This document shows positions 8,561 to 17,602 of a DNA stretch of 64,000 nucleotides, one piece after another (positions within the stretch are counted from its first letter, which is position 1; every line of letters begins with the position of its first letter). The position numbers and the translations under genes were made by a program. The DNA is taken from NCBI GenBank assembly GCA_963699225.1, contig OY969423.1:1674001-1738000 (forward strand), given 5' to 3'. Origin of the DNA: VRUE01 sp963699225 (GTDB lineage: Bacteria > Actinomycetota > Thermoleophilia > Solirubrobacterales > 70-9). The notes under the pieces were generated by a model, which was not told the DNA's origin, made no database searches, and saw nothing but the letters and a program-made list of their open reading frames with translations.

Positions 8561-9517
8561 TTAGCGGCGGGGCGTCGGGGCGATGCGATCGAGCTCGGCG
8601 AGGTCGGCCTCGCTCGGTTGCCACTGAAGCGCGGCGACGTTGGCGGCTATCTGCTCGGGCTTGGTCGCGCCGGCGATGACTGATGCCACGGCGGACTGGG
8701 CGGCAAGGCCGGAGATCGCGACGTCGAGGATGCCGGTTCCGCGGGCCTCGGCGAAGGCTTCGAGGGCCTCGACGACGTTGAACTGCTCGTCGCTGCCGGC
8801 TTGGTCGCGGGAGGAGAGGCGGCTGCCCTCAGGGCCGGGAGCGTTGCGGCGGTACTTGCCGGTGAGCAGGCCACTTGCGAGCGGGAAGAAGGGCAGGATC
8901 GAGACGCCGAGGCGCTCGCAGGCCGGCGCTACCTCGGCCTCGATCCCACGCTCGAGCAGGCTGTACTGGTTCTGCAGGGTGACGAAGCGGGCCCCGCCGC
9001 GCTCGCGGGCAACTCGGTCGGCCTCTTCCAGTTCGGCGGCGCTGAAGTTGGAGCAGCCGATCGCGCCGACCAGGCCTTCGCGGACCAGCTCGTCGAGCGC
9101 ACCCAGGGTCTCCTCGATCGGCGTCACCCCGTCCGGGCGGTGGTACTGGTAGAGGTCGATCTTCTCGACCCGCAGCCGCTTCAGCGAGCCCTCGATCGCC
9201 CAGCGGATGTGCTCGCGCGAGCCACCGGGGGCATCTGGCGGGCTCTCCTCGCTGGTTTCCCAGCCGAACTTGGTCGCCAGCACGTACTCGTCGCGGCGCC
9301 CCTCCAGCGCCTCGCCCATCAGGCGCTCGCTGTCGCCGCCGCCGTAGATGTCGGCGGTGTCGAAGAGGGTGATGCCGGCCCCGAGCGCGGCGTCGAGGAC
9401 CGCGGCGGTGGCGTCGAGGTCGAGCCGTTTGCCGAAGTTGTTGCAGCCAAGGCCGACCACCGAGACCTCGAGCTCGGAGTCACCGAGGCGGCGCTTTGGC
9501 AGCTCAGCCATCGGCAT
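8561..9517 (-). CDS. Aldo/keto reductase
   Basis: About 318 residues from MPMAELPKRRLGDSELEV. The frame continues open to 9745 but the added N-terminus is not family-like and lies inside the cupin gene. Family marks are visible: GLGCNNFG near the start, DTADIYGGGDSE (catalytic Asp and Tyr), LATKFGW (Lys), YQYHRPD (His) and GAIGCSNFS. It reduces carbonyls with NADPH in the cytoplasm; substrate unknown. The start overlaps the end of the cupin gene by 14 bp, implying translational coupling. Confidence 0.9.
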   Translation of the reverse strand: MPMAELPKRRLGDSELEVSVVGLGCNNFGKRLDLDATAAVLDAALGAGITLFDTADIYGGGDSERLMGEALEGRRDEYVLATKFGWETSEESPPDAPGGSREHIRWAIEGSLKRLRVEKIDLYQYHRPDGVTPIEETLGALDELVREGLVGAIGCSNFSAAELEEADRVARERGGARFVTLQNQYSLLERGIEAEVAPACERLGVSILPFFPLASGLLTGKYRRNAPGPEGSRLSSRDQAGSDEQFNVVEALEAFAEARGTGILDVAISGLAAQSAVASVIAGATKPEQIAANVAALQWQPSEADLAELDRIAPTPRR

Positions 9518-9899
9518 CCGGCCAGCGATCCGCCACCAGCTCGCCGTCGCCGCCCTCGGGCTTGGTGCCGCCGACGGCGATGATCTCCAGCCCGTCGGGA
9601 CCGGTCTCAAATCCGCGCACGACGTGCGGAGCGACGCGCACGACGTCCCACTGGCGCAGCTCGATCGTCTCGTCGTCGAGCTTGATCCGACCCGAACCGC
9701 CGACCACCACGTAGGCCTCCTCTTGCACCTCGTGGCGGTGTCCATGGGTGACGCGGCGTTCAGGCGCGTAGCGGAAGTGGCTGATCCCCAGCTGCTCGGA
9801 GTCGAGGAACTTGCGCGAGAAGCGCCCTTCGATTCCCTCGACGCCGGTCCCGTCCTCTATCTCCATCAGGTTCTTGATCGCGTAGTCGCTCATCGGCAT
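9504..9899 (-). CDS. Cupin-domain protein
   Basis: About 131 residues from MPMSDYAIKN (an ATG at 9893 is the alternative). One cupin barrel is visible, with metal-binding motif 1 HGHRHEVQEEAYVVVGGSG and a later RVAPHVVRGFE motif 2. It may be a small metal-dependent enzyme or a sensor. It sits in a minus-strand run SprT-like / cupin / aldo-keto reductase with a 4-nt gap upstream and an overlap downstream. The substrate is not deducible. Confidence 0.85.
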   Translation of the reverse strand: MPMSDYAIKNLMEIEDGTGVEGIEGRFSRKFLDSEQLGISHFRYAPERRVTHGHRHEVQEEAYVVVGGSGRIKLDDETIELRQWDVVRVAPHVVRGFETGPDGLEIIAVGGTKPEGGDGELVADRWPDADG

Positions 9900-9903
9900 C
9901 AGC

Positions 9904-10299
9904 CTAGAGAGTGGCGGTGCTCGGCTCGCCTCGGCGATCGGCGATGCTCGACTCGATCGCCTCGGCGTAGGCGCCGTGGGTCGTGGCCCGCGGGCCCGAG
10001 GCGACGACCCCGTAGCCCTCGACCATCGCCCGCGCCAGCGTGCCCTTGAAGGTCTTGCCGTGCCAGGCATGCGCCTCCGCTGCGCGCCCGACGTGGAGGT
10101 GGACGAGCTCGTGGAGCAGCGTCTCCAGCGCGTCGCCGGGGCGAATGCCCGGGTAGGCGGTGACCGAGAGGCGGAACTGGGCGGGGACCGCGAAGCCGAG
10201 CCGGTTGGGGCGACGGCGAGCGCGCCGCACCTTCAGCTCTGGCTCGCGCGCGGCCAGCGGGCCGGCGGCGAAGACCGGCATCCCCCGCAGTCGCGTCAT
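9904..10299 (-). CDS. SprT-like zinc metalloprotease
   Basis: 131 residues with HELVHLHVG (HExxH zinc motif) followed about 15 residues later by HGKTFK, the SprT/Spartan pattern. Members cleave proteins or DNA-protein cross-links; here no DNA-binding extension is present. The ATG at 10299 has GAGGAG directly against it, which is too close for a good ribosome site. The codons just upstream, in frame, read like coding sequence (HPSYFQVAGIDLHEE) but contain no canonical start codon, so the true N-terminus is uncertain. Confidence 0.8.
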   Translation of the reverse strand: MTRLRGMPVFAAGPLAAREPELKVRRARRRPNRLGFAVPAQFRLSVTAYPGIRPGDALETLLHELVHLHVGRAAEAHAWHGKTFKGTLARAMVEGYGVVASGPRATTHGAYAEAIESSIADRRGEPSTATL

Positions 10300-10349
10300 C
10301 TCCTCATGAAGGTCGATCCCCGCGACCTGGAAATACGAGGGATGACGCC

Positions 10350-11057
10350 TCAGCTGTTGCCGCCTTCGAACTTGTAGCCGACACCGCGCACGGTGACGAC
10401 CAGCTCGGGGCGCTGCGGGTCACGCTCGACCTTCTGGCGCAGGTTGGAGATGTGGACGTCGCAGGCGCGCTCGTCGCCGTCGAACTCGGTCTGCCAGAGC
10501 TCCTCCATGATTTGGCCGCGGGGGAAGACCTCGCCGGGGCGGCCGACCAGCAGGCGCAGCAGCTGGAACTCGGAGCGGGTCAGGTTGACCGGCTCGCCGT
10601 GGACGGTGGCGACGTGGCGGACGAGGTCGATCGCGACCGGACCGGCTTCGATCTTGACCGCCTGGTTGAGCGGCCCGCGGTCGAGCTCGCGGCGGCGCAG
10701 TTGGGCGCGCACGCGGCCGAGCAGCTCGCGTACCGAGAAGGGCTTGGTGACGTAGTCGTCAGCGCCGACCTCGAGCCCGACCACCTTGTCGACCTCGGCG
10801 TCCTTGGCGGTGAGGACGATGATCGGCACGGCGCTGCGGGCGCGCACGTCGCGGCAGATGTCGAGGCCGCTTGGGCCCGGCATCATGATGTCGAGGATCA
10901 GCAGGTCGAAGTAGATGCCGTCGCCGCTGAGTTTCGCCGTCGCGTCGTTGCCGTCGACCGCGACGTCGACGTCGAAGCCCTCCTGGGCGAGCGCGTAGCC
11001 GACCGACTCGCGGACCGAGGGCTCGTCGTCGGCGACCAGTATCCGTCCGCTGCTCAT
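10350..11057 (-). CDS. OmpR/PhoB-family response regulator
   Basis: 235 residues. The receiver domain (about 5-118) has acidic pair DD at 10-11, phospho-acceptor Asp56 in LLILDIMMPG and conserved Lys in VLTAKD. The C-terminal winged helix (about 135-232) has RSEFQLLRLLVGRPGEVFPR and ends GVGYKFEGGNS. The adjacent sensor kinase ends 25 bp upstream, so they form a two-component pair. Regulon unknown. Confidence 0.93.
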   Translation of the reverse strand: MSSGRILVADDEPSVRESVGYALAQEGFDVDVAVDGNDATAKLSGDGIYFDLLILDIMMPGPSGLDICRDVRARSAVPIIVLTAKDAEVDKVVGLEVGADDYVTKPFSVRELLGRVRAQLRRRELDRGPLNQAVKIEAGPVAIDLVRHVATVHGEPVNLTRSEFQLLRLLVGRPGEVFPRGQIMEELWQTEFDGDERACDVHISNLRQKVERDPQRPELVVTVRGVGYKFEGGNS

Positions 11058-11082
11058 CGTCCCCTTCCCCCGCTCGTCCTCA

Positions 11083-12381
11083 TCAAGCCACCGGGGTCGG
11101 GCTCGGTTGCGAGATCGGCAAGCGGACCCAGAAGGTGCTGCCTTTGCCCTCGATCGAGGTGGCGCCCATCTCGCCGCCCATCACGTCGACCATGCGACGG
11201 GCGATCGCCAAGCCGAGGCCGAAGCCCTCCTGCTTGCGCGTCTCGCTACGACGGTAGAAGCGCTCGAACACGCGCTCGATCTCCGCTGCGGGGATTCCTG
11301 TTCCAGTGTCGATTACCTCCATGATCACGTCCCTCTCGCCATCGCGGCGGCCGCGAACGGTAACGGCGCCGGGGGGTGGCGTGTTCTTGAAGGCGTTGGT
11401 CAGCAAGCCAATCATCACCTGACGCAGCAGAGTGGGGTCCGCCTTGGCGGCGAGATCGGGCTCGACTTCGACGTAGAGGTCGACGTGTTTGCGTGGCTCG
11501 ACCGCGGCGACGACGTCGCGGATCGCGATCGGCACGTCGACCACCTCGGTCTCCCCCGCCCCCAGCGACTCGACCCGGGCCAGGGTGAGCAGGGCTTGGG
11601 TGAGGCGGCTCATCCGGTCGGCGTCCTCGGCAAGGCGGTTGAGGAAGTGATCGCGCGCCTGCGGGTCGTCTTTGGCGCCGCTCTGCAGCACCTCGATCGC
11701 GCCGGAGATGCCGGCCAGCGGGTTGCGCAGCTCGTGGGCGGCGTTGGAGACGAAGTCGGCTTCGGCGAACTCGCGGCGCATCTCTTCGGTGCGGTCGCGG
11801 ACGACGGCGAGGACGGCGCGCTCGTCGGGCAGGGCCCGCGCCTGCATCGCGTAGGCGCGGTCGCCGATGCGCAGGGCGGGGTGGGCGACGAAGCCGACTT
11901 CGGCGGCACGGTGGAGGTGCGTCAGCAGCACCTCGGGCGGGCGGCCGCCCTCGAGCAGATCGGCGGCGGCGCTGTTGGAGAAGCGCACCGGCCCTTCGTC
12001 GTCGACCACCATCACCGCGTCGGTGAGGCCGTCGAAGATCGCCTCGAGCTTGTTGCGGTCGGCGGTGAGCACGCCGAAGCTCTCCTTCAGCGAGGCGCGC
12101 ATCGAGTCCAGGGCGCGGGCGAGTTCGCCGATCTCATCGCGGGCGCCGACTCGCAGCGGCGCGTCGAAGGAGCCCGAGGCCATTTCGTTGGCGGCCTGGG
12201 CCAGCCCCGAGACGCGGTGGGTAATCGCAACCGCGATCAGGAAGCCGGCGAGGACGCCGATCAGCACCGCGACGACCAGCGCCTGCTTGTTGTCGCCGAA
12301 GAGATAGACGGCGAAAGCGGTGATCAGCGAGACGGCGGCAAATGCCCCCGCCAGCCACAACCGCATGCCTATCCATCTCAT
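11083..12381 (-). CDS. Membrane sensor histidine kinase (HAMP-PAS-HisKA-HATPase)
   Basis: 432 residues. Two membrane helices (about 8-28 and 33-53) are separated by only a few residues, so there is almost no external sensor domain. HAMP follows (about 54-107), then PAS (about 108-200), HisKA with phospho-His216 in NAAHELRNPLAG, and an ATPase domain (LLTNAFKNTPP N box, DTGTGIP G1, GFGLGLAIARRMV G2). Sensing is probably by the membrane segment or the cytoplasmic PAS. It partners the regulator just downstream. Confidence 0.92.
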   Translation of the reverse strand: MRWIGMRLWLAGAFAAVSLITAFAVYLFGDNKQALVVAVLIGVLAGFLIAVAITHRVSGLAQAANEMASGSFDAPLRVGARDEIGELARALDSMRASLKESFGVLTADRNKLEAIFDGLTDAVMVVDDEGPVRFSNSAAADLLEGGRPPEVLLTHLHRAAEVGFVAHPALRIGDRAYAMQARALPDERAVLAVVRDRTEEMRREFAEADFVSNAAHELRNPLAGISGAIEVLQSGAKDDPQARDHFLNRLAEDADRMSRLTQALLTLARVESLGAGETEVVDVPIAIRDVVAAVEPRKHVDLYVEVEPDLAAKADPTLLRQVMIGLLTNAFKNTPPPGAVTVRGRRDGERDVIMEVIDTGTGIPAAEIERVFERFYRRSETRKQEGFGLGLAIARRMVDVMGGEMGATSIEGKGSTFWVRLPISQPSPTPVA

Positions 12382-12431
12382 GAAGAGTTACTAACACAAA
12401 ACGAATCTGGGCCGCATGGGAGAATCGGTCG

Positions 12432-13160
12432 GTGCGGACCCTGGTCTTCATCCCCGCCTGGAACGAGCAGGACTCGGTCGCGAGCGTGATTGCCGACGTG
12501 CGCGAGTGTTTGCCCGAGGCCGACTTGCTCGTAATCGACGATGGCTCGACCGACGCGACCGCCGAGCGGGTGCGCGAGGCGGGAGCCCTGGTCGCCTCGT
12601 TGCCCTTCAACCAAGGGCTCGGCGCCGCGCTGCAGACCGGCTACCTCTACGCGCTGCGCGAGGGCTATGAGGCCTGCGCCCACCTCGACGCCGACGGCCA
12701 GCACCCGCCGCGCGAGGTGGCGCGGCTGCTGCAGGAGATCTACGGCGACCGCGCCGACCTGGTGATCGGCTCGCGCTACCGCGACCCCGGCAAAGCCGAG
12801 AGCGACGACTACAAGCCGACGCTCTCGCGGCGAATCGGCACCGGCGTCTTCCGCTTCTTCCTCACCCTGGCGACGCGCCAGCGCTTCACCGACACGACCA
12901 GCGGCATGCGCGCCGCCAACCGCAGGGTGATGGCGCTGTTCAGCGAGCACTACTCGCCCGACTTCGCCGAGATCGAGTCGCTGCAGCTCGCCGTGCGCGA
13001 GGGGCTGCGGGTCGAGGAGCTGCCGGTGCGGATGCTCGAGCGCGCCGGGGGCAGCTCCTTCCTGACGCCGCTGCGCTCGGCCTTCTTCATCTTCAAGGGA
13101 ATGATCGTGCTGCTGGTCGGCCAGTTCCGCCCCCGCCACGCCGAGGCGGGCGAGCGATGA
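12432..13160 (+). CDS. Family 2 glycosyltransferase (dolichol-phosphate-mannose synthase-like)
   Basis: 242 residues from GTG 12432. The GT-A fold marks are clear: LVFIPAWNEQDSVASVI, VIDDGSTDAT, NQGLGAALQTGY and HLDADGQHPP (DxD-type metal site). The C-terminus is hydrophobic but short. Such enzymes transfer a sugar from an NDP-sugar to a polyprenyl phosphate or a glycan at the inner membrane face. It overlaps the DUF2304 membrane gene by 4 bp; this pair recurs in bacterial polysaccharide loci. Confidence 0.9.
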   Translation: MRTLVFIPAWNEQDSVASVIADVRECLPEADLLVIDDGSTDATAERVREAGALVASLPFNQGLGAALQTGYLYALREGYEACAHLDADGQHPPREVARLLQEIYGDRADLVIGSRYRDPGKAESDDYKPTLSRRIGTGVFRFFLTLATRQRFTDTTSGMRAANRRVMALFSEHYSPDFAEIESLQLAVREGLRVEELPVRMLERAGGSSFLTPLRSAFFIFKGMIVLLVGQFRPRHAEAGER

Positions 13161-13588
13161 ACGCGCTGCTGCTCGCGGCGAGCGAGAGCCCCAAGGTCCA
13201 CCTCACCTCGCAGACCCGGATCATCGCCGCCGTCCTGGCGCTCGCCTTCATGGGCCTGGTGCTGGAGCTGATCCGCCGCGACAAACTGCAGGAGCGCTTC
13301 AGCGTCGTTTGGTTCGTCGCCGGCCTGGGGATGCTGGTCGGCGCCGCCTTCCCCGGCCTGCTCACCCTGGTCGCCGACGCGATGGGCGTGCGCGACACCA
13401 ACGTCGCCCTCTTCTCGATCGTGCTGCTCTTCCTGCTCGGCCTGGCGCTCAACTTCAGCGTGACGATGTCGCGCCAGGCGGCGCAGATCACCCGCCTCGC
13501 TCAGGAGCGGGCGCTGGAGAAGGCGAACGCGCAGGCGCGCTCAGGCGAAAACGGCAGCAAGTCGGAAGGCGAGCGCCTCAAGGGCTAG
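13157..13588 (+). CDS. DUF2304 membrane protein
   Basis: 143 residues with three hydrophobic helices (about 22-40, 48-70, 82-103) and a charged C-terminal tail. The RRDKLQERFSVVWF turn is typical of DUF2304. It is translationally coupled to the glycosyltransferase (ATGA overlap) and likely supports it in the membrane. Its last 48 bp overlap the convergent holB gene. Confidence 0.85.
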   Translation: MNALLLAASESPKVHLTSQTRIIAAVLALAFMGLVLELIRRDKLQERFSVVWFVAGLGMLVGAAFPGLLTLVADAMGVRDTNVALFSIVLLFLLGLALNFSVTMSRQAAQITRLAQERALEKANAQARSGENGSKSEGERLKG

Positions 13589-14611
13589 CTCCTCGGAGAC
13601 GTTGAGGTCGAGGCGGCGGCGGGTGTCCTGAACCAGCTCGGCGGCGCGGCGGGGGCGAGACGGGTCGAGCGCAGCGGCACGGGCCTGCAGGTCGCCGAGG
13701 TGGTCGCAGTTGAAGACCACGTCGGTCGCACCGGAGGCGGTGGCGGCGAGATCGCGGAACCAGCTCGCGTTCAGCTCCAGGGCGAGGTCGAGCGTCTCGG
13801 TGCGGCGGCGCCGGCCGGCTCGTTTGGCTTCGTCAGCGATGTCCTTGGCACTGCGCTTCACTCCGGCCTCGGCTTCCTCCTCCAAGAGCTCGCGGGTAGT
13901 CGCTTCGGCTTCCTCTCCGACGGACTCGGCGACTTTAAGAGCCTTCTGCCAATCGCCCTCGAGCTCGAGGGCCGCTGCTCGAAGCTCCCTGCCGGAGCCT
14001 GAAAGGAGAAATTGGGCGCGGACCACATCGCCCGCGGAAAGGCGAGCGGCGGCCGCAATCTCTTCCGCAGAGCCAGTGCCTGAGAGTTGGGCTTCGACCG
14101 CTCCGGGGGGCAACGGCGCAAAGTCGATCGGCTGGCAGCGGGAGGCGATCGTCTCCAGCAGGATCGACGGTTCGGCGGTGAGCAGGATCAGGTGAACGAA
14201 GTCGGGCGGCTCCTCGAGCGTCTTGAGCAGGGCGTTCTGGCTCTCGTCGCGCATCTGCTCGGCGGCCTCGATCACGAACACTCGCTTCTCCGCTTCGAAG
14301 GGTCTGTAGGACGAGGCGCGGATTACTCGCTCGCGGATTTCCTCGACCATGTGCTGGGCTCCGCGTGGCCTCAGCCAGACGAGGTCGGGATGCGGCGAGG
14401 GATCGATCAGGACGCGGCGACGAGCGTCGTCGGGATCGGTGACACCGTCGGCGAGGATCTCAGCGGCGAAGGCGCGAGCCACGGCGGCCTTGCCGGCGCC
14501 GCGCGGACCCCTGAATAGATAGGCGTGACTAGGTCCTGTCGCAAGGGCGGCCGTGAGCGCCACCCGCGCCCGCGACTGGTGCTCGCTGGCCTCAGTCAGC
14601 AGTTCCGACAC
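13541..14611 (-). CDS. holB: DNA polymerase III delta' subunit (clamp loader)
   Basis: 356 residues, GTG start. The P-loop is FRGPRGAGKAAVA; the sensor region reads VFVIEAAEQMRDESQNALLK, LKTLEEPP, then LLETIASRCQ. There is no CxxC zinc cluster, as in many delta' proteins. It helps load the beta clamp at the fork. Third in topA-tmk-holB; its start overlaps the end of tmk by 20 bp. Confidence 0.92.
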   Translation of the reverse strand: MSELLTEASEHQSRARVALTAALATGPSHAYLFRGPRGAGKAAVARAFAAEILADGVTDPDDARRRVLIDPSPHPDLVWLRPRGAQHMVEEIRERVIRASSYRPFEAEKRVFVIEAAEQMRDESQNALLKTLEEPPDFVHLILLTAEPSILLETIASRCQPIDFAPLPPGAVEAQLSGTGSAEEIAAAARLSAGDVVRAQFLLSGSGRELRAAALELEGDWQKALKVAESVGEEAEATTRELLEEEAEAGVKRSAKDIADEAKRAGRRRRTETLDLALELNASWFRDLAATASGATDVVFNCDHLGDLQARAAALDPSRPRRAAELVQDTRRRLDLNVSEELALEALAFRLAAVFA

Positions 14612-15185
14612 GGACTGCCTCCATCACCCGCTCGTGGACCTCCTCGACACTGCCGTTGCCGTCGACTACGACGACGCGGTCGGAGGCGATCTTGGCGATT
14701 TCCTCATAGGCCTCGGCGACCGCGCGCTGCAGCTCGAGACCCTCGGACTCGAAGCGGTCGCTGCCCTCGGCGCGGCCGAGGCCGGTCTCGGGGTCGACCC
14801 GCAGCAGCACGGTGACGTCGGGCCAGAGGCCGTCGCTGGCGTTGTCGGTAAGCGTGATCACCTCGGAGGCGCCAAGCCCGCGCCCGGCGCCCTGGTAGGC
14901 GACGCTGGAATCGGCGAAGCGGTCGGCGACGACATCGATGCCGGCCTCCATCGCGGGCCGGATCACCCGCGCCGTGAGATCGGCCCGAGCGGCGAGGAAG
15001 AGCAACAGCTCGGCGTACGTATCGAGCTCCAGGGCCGGATCGGCGAGCAGACCGCGAATCTTCTCCGCCGCCTCGGTCCCCCCCGGCTCGCGGATCAGAA
15101 GGGTCTCAGGGCCGAGCGCTTCGGCCAGCAGCTTCGCCTGCGTCGACTTGCCGGAACCGTCGATGCCCTCCAGCGAGACGAACAA
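14592..15185 (-). CDS. tmk: Thymidylate kinase
   Basis: 197 residues from TTG 15185. The P-loop is LEGIDGSGKST; DR-type motif VVADRFADSSVAYQGAGRGL and LLRVDPETGLGRAEG lid region are present. It converts dTMP to dTDP. It begins 3 nt after the topA stop. With ThyX and NrdJ elsewhere in the window it completes much of the dTTP route. Confidence 0.93.
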   Translation of the reverse strand: MFVSLEGIDGSGKSTQAKLLAEALGPETLLIREPGGTEAAEKIRGLLADPALELDTYAELLLFLAARADLTARVIRPAMEAGIDVVADRFADSSVAYQGAGRGLGASEVITLTDNASDGLWPDVTVLLRVDPETGLGRAEGSDRFESEGLELQRAVAEAYEEIAKIASDRVVVVDGNGSVEEVHERVMEAVRVGTAD

Positions 15186-15188
15186 GCT

Positions 15189-17468
15189 CTATTTGGCCGC
15201 GGCCTTGGCCCGTTTGCGACCGCGGGTGGCGGTGTCGGCTTTGCTCGCGACCTTGGTTTTTTTGGCTTTGGCCGGAGCTTTGTCCTCGTCGCCCTTGGGC
15301 AACGGCTTCTCCGCCATCGCTTCTTTGGCCGCTTTCGCCGCTTCGCGCTCGGCGCGGCGTTTCTTCATCTCCTGCATCGACTCGCAGTCGTCATTGAGGC
15401 AGAGGTTCCAGGGCCGGCCGCGGAAGGGCTGCACTTTCAGCCGCGGCGTCTCACCGCAGATCGTGCAGCGTTCCTCGAGTTTGAAGACGTCGCCGCGCTG
15501 GGGCAGCGGGAAGGTCTGGTCGCAGGACTCGGGATCGTCGAGGGTCCAGCCGCTGCAGCCGACGAAGCGCTTGCCCGACTTCTTGGCGCGGATCACACGC
15601 AGCATGTGGGGCGAGCCGTCCTCCTTCTTGCGGCCGGCTTCTTCGCAGACCTTGCAGGGGCCGAGGATGCGGTCCTCGTCCATCCCCTTCCAGACGACTT
15701 TGGCCAGGTCTTCGCGGCTCTCGTCGATTTCGCTCCAGGTTTTGTGCAGCAGTTCGCGGCTGTCACCGACGACGCCGTCCTTGCTCATCGCGCCGGCGGC
15801 GATCTGGTCCATCTCGGACTCGAGCTGGGCAGTCATCTCCGGCGTCGCCATCGCCGGCACGTATTTTTTGAACGCTTCGTACATCGCGATCCCGGTCTCG
15901 GTCGGGATCGGCGGGTTGCTGTAGACGTAGCCGCGGTCGAAGAGCTTCTTGATGATGTCGGCGCGGGTCGCCTTGGTACCGAGGCCGCGCTCCTCCATCA
16001 TCTCGACCAGCTTCGCCTGTGAGATGCGGCCGGGCGGCTGGGTCTCCTTGTCGACGATCCAGGGGTCGCCGTCGAGCTGCAGCGTCTGGCCCTCCTTCAG
16101 CGCCGGGATCTCCTCGTCGGAGGAGCGGGCGTAGGTGTAGATGCCGGCGAAGCCGGGGTCGACGACGACCGAGCCGCGGACGAAGTAGGTCTGCGAGCCG
16201 GCGCTGATGTCGGCACGGGTGGACTCGGTGATCATCGGCGGGCTGAAGGTGGCGAGGAAGCGGCGCACGACGAGTTCGTAGACGCGCTTCTTGGGACCGT
16301 CGCCGAGCGCGCCCGGGTGGATCGCCTGGGTCGGGTAGATCGGCGGGTGGTCGGTGGTCTCTTTTTTGCCGCGGGTCGGCTTCAGCTCACCGTCGAGCAG
16401 GCCCGAGGCGGCGGAGAACTCCTTGACCTTGACCAGCGAGGTGACCAGCTCGCGTAGCGGCAGCGAGACCGGGTAGACCGTGTTGTCGGTACGCGGGTAG
16501 GAGATGAAGCCGTCCATGTAGAGATCCTCGGCGAGGCGCATCGCACTGGAGGGGGTGATGCCGAGGCGGCTGGAGGCGTCGGTGGTGAAGGCGGTCGTGT
16601 TGTAAGGCGTCGGTGGTTTGCGCGTGTTCTTGCGCGCCGTCACCGACTTGACCGTGCCGGGGCCGGCGGTGCCGGCGAAGGCCGCGTCGGCCTCCGACTT
16701 CTCCCAGAACTTGTCGGTCTCGTGATGGGTCTCGAAGCTGCCGTCGGCGTGCTCGAACTTGGCGAAGAGTTCCCAGAAGGGTTTGGCGACGTGGGCGCGG
16801 CGCTCCATCTCGCGCTCGACGATCAGGCCCAGGGTCGGGCTCTGCACGCGGCCGACCGAGAGGAAGTTGGAGCCGAAGCGGCGGGTCGAGAGCGAGACCG
16901 CGCGGGTCAGCGTCGCGCCCCAGAGCAGGTCAATGTCCTGGCGGGCGGCACCGGCGTTGGCCAGCGGGTAGGAGAGCTCGTCGAGCTCGTTGAAGGCGCG
17001 CTCGATCTCTTCTTTGGTCAGCGCCGAGTAGCGGGCGCGGAGGATCCGCAGCGTGCCGGCCTTGGTTTCTTCGCGGTTGCCGAGCGTCGGGTTGGCGTCG
17101 AGCATCTCCTCCAGCGCCTCGAGCCCGATCAGCTCGCCCTCGCGGTCGAAGTCGGTCGCGATCACCAGCTCGTCGGCCTCTTGGGCGACCTTGCGGATCG
17201 CCTTGACGACGTTCTTGTCCGTCGGCTCCTTGATCAGCTCGGCGTCGATCAAGTCGTGCAGGTCGGTTTTCTGCCAGTTCGAGTAGCCCTCGGGGAAGGC
17301 CGGGCCGAGCACGTGGCCCTTCAACCCGATCGTGCGGTGATCGCCGTCGGCGTCACTCCACGTGTAGTACGGGACTTTGAAGGTTTTGTCGCTGGTCGCG
17401 GAACCTTTGCTGAGAAAGGTCGCGATCTTCTCGGCGCTGTTGTTCTTCTCGGTGACGATTAGACGCAT
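15189..17468 (-). CDS. topA: DNA topoisomerase I (type IA), archaeal-like
   Basis: 759 residues. The Toprim domain (1-140) starts LIVTEKNNSAEKIATFLS and has ATDFDREGE (acidic metal site about 105-112). The catalytic Tyr is 324 in GFISYPRTDNTVYP. Zinc-ribbon-like Cys clusters lie near residues 620-720 (CKVCEEAG, CSGW, CTICGE, CLNDDC). A Lys/Ala-rich tail closes the protein. The enzyme relaxes negative supercoils. The Toprim start and the short length look more like archaeal TopA than like the actinobacterial 900-residue form. First gene of topA-tmk-holB. Confidence 0.92.
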   Translation of the reverse strand: MRLIVTEKNNSAEKIATFLSKGSATSDKTFKVPYYTWSDADGDHRTIGLKGHVLGPAFPEGYSNWQKTDLHDLIDAELIKEPTDKNVVKAIRKVAQEADELVIATDFDREGELIGLEALEEMLDANPTLGNREETKAGTLRILRARYSALTKEEIERAFNELDELSYPLANAGAARQDIDLLWGATLTRAVSLSTRRFGSNFLSVGRVQSPTLGLIVEREMERRAHVAKPFWELFAKFEHADGSFETHHETDKFWEKSEADAAFAGTAGPGTVKSVTARKNTRKPPTPYNTTAFTTDASSRLGITPSSAMRLAEDLYMDGFISYPRTDNTVYPVSLPLRELVTSLVKVKEFSAASGLLDGELKPTRGKKETTDHPPIYPTQAIHPGALGDGPKKRVYELVVRRFLATFSPPMITESTRADISAGSQTYFVRGSVVVDPGFAGIYTYARSSDEEIPALKEGQTLQLDGDPWIVDKETQPPGRISQAKLVEMMEERGLGTKATRADIIKKLFDRGYVYSNPPIPTETGIAMYEAFKKYVPAMATPEMTAQLESEMDQIAAGAMSKDGVVGDSRELLHKTWSEIDESREDLAKVVWKGMDEDRILGPCKVCEEAGRKKEDGSPHMLRVIRAKKSGKRFVGCSGWTLDDPESCDQTFPLPQRGDVFKLEERCTICGETPRLKVQPFRGRPWNLCLNDDCESMQEMKKRRAEREAAKAAKEAMAEKPLPKGDEDKAPAKAKKTKVASKADTATRGRKRAKAAAK

Positions 17469-17602
17469 CGGGCGGCGAGGGTAGCAGGGGCGCTCGGCGA
17501 CGCTGCCCGGCGCAATAGCGAGACGAAAGGTCGGCTGCGGCTATTCATATTTATGCGCCGGCTGCCGATCAGCGGTGCAATGGACGTAGGATCGCGACTC
17601 TG

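Noticed and set aside
11107..12489. 460-codon plus-strand frame opposite the histidine kinase
   Set aside because: No family features; the kinase on the minus strand is complete.
14553..16022. 489-codon plus-strand frame across tmk and topA
   Set aside because: Shadow of two well-supported minus-strand genes.
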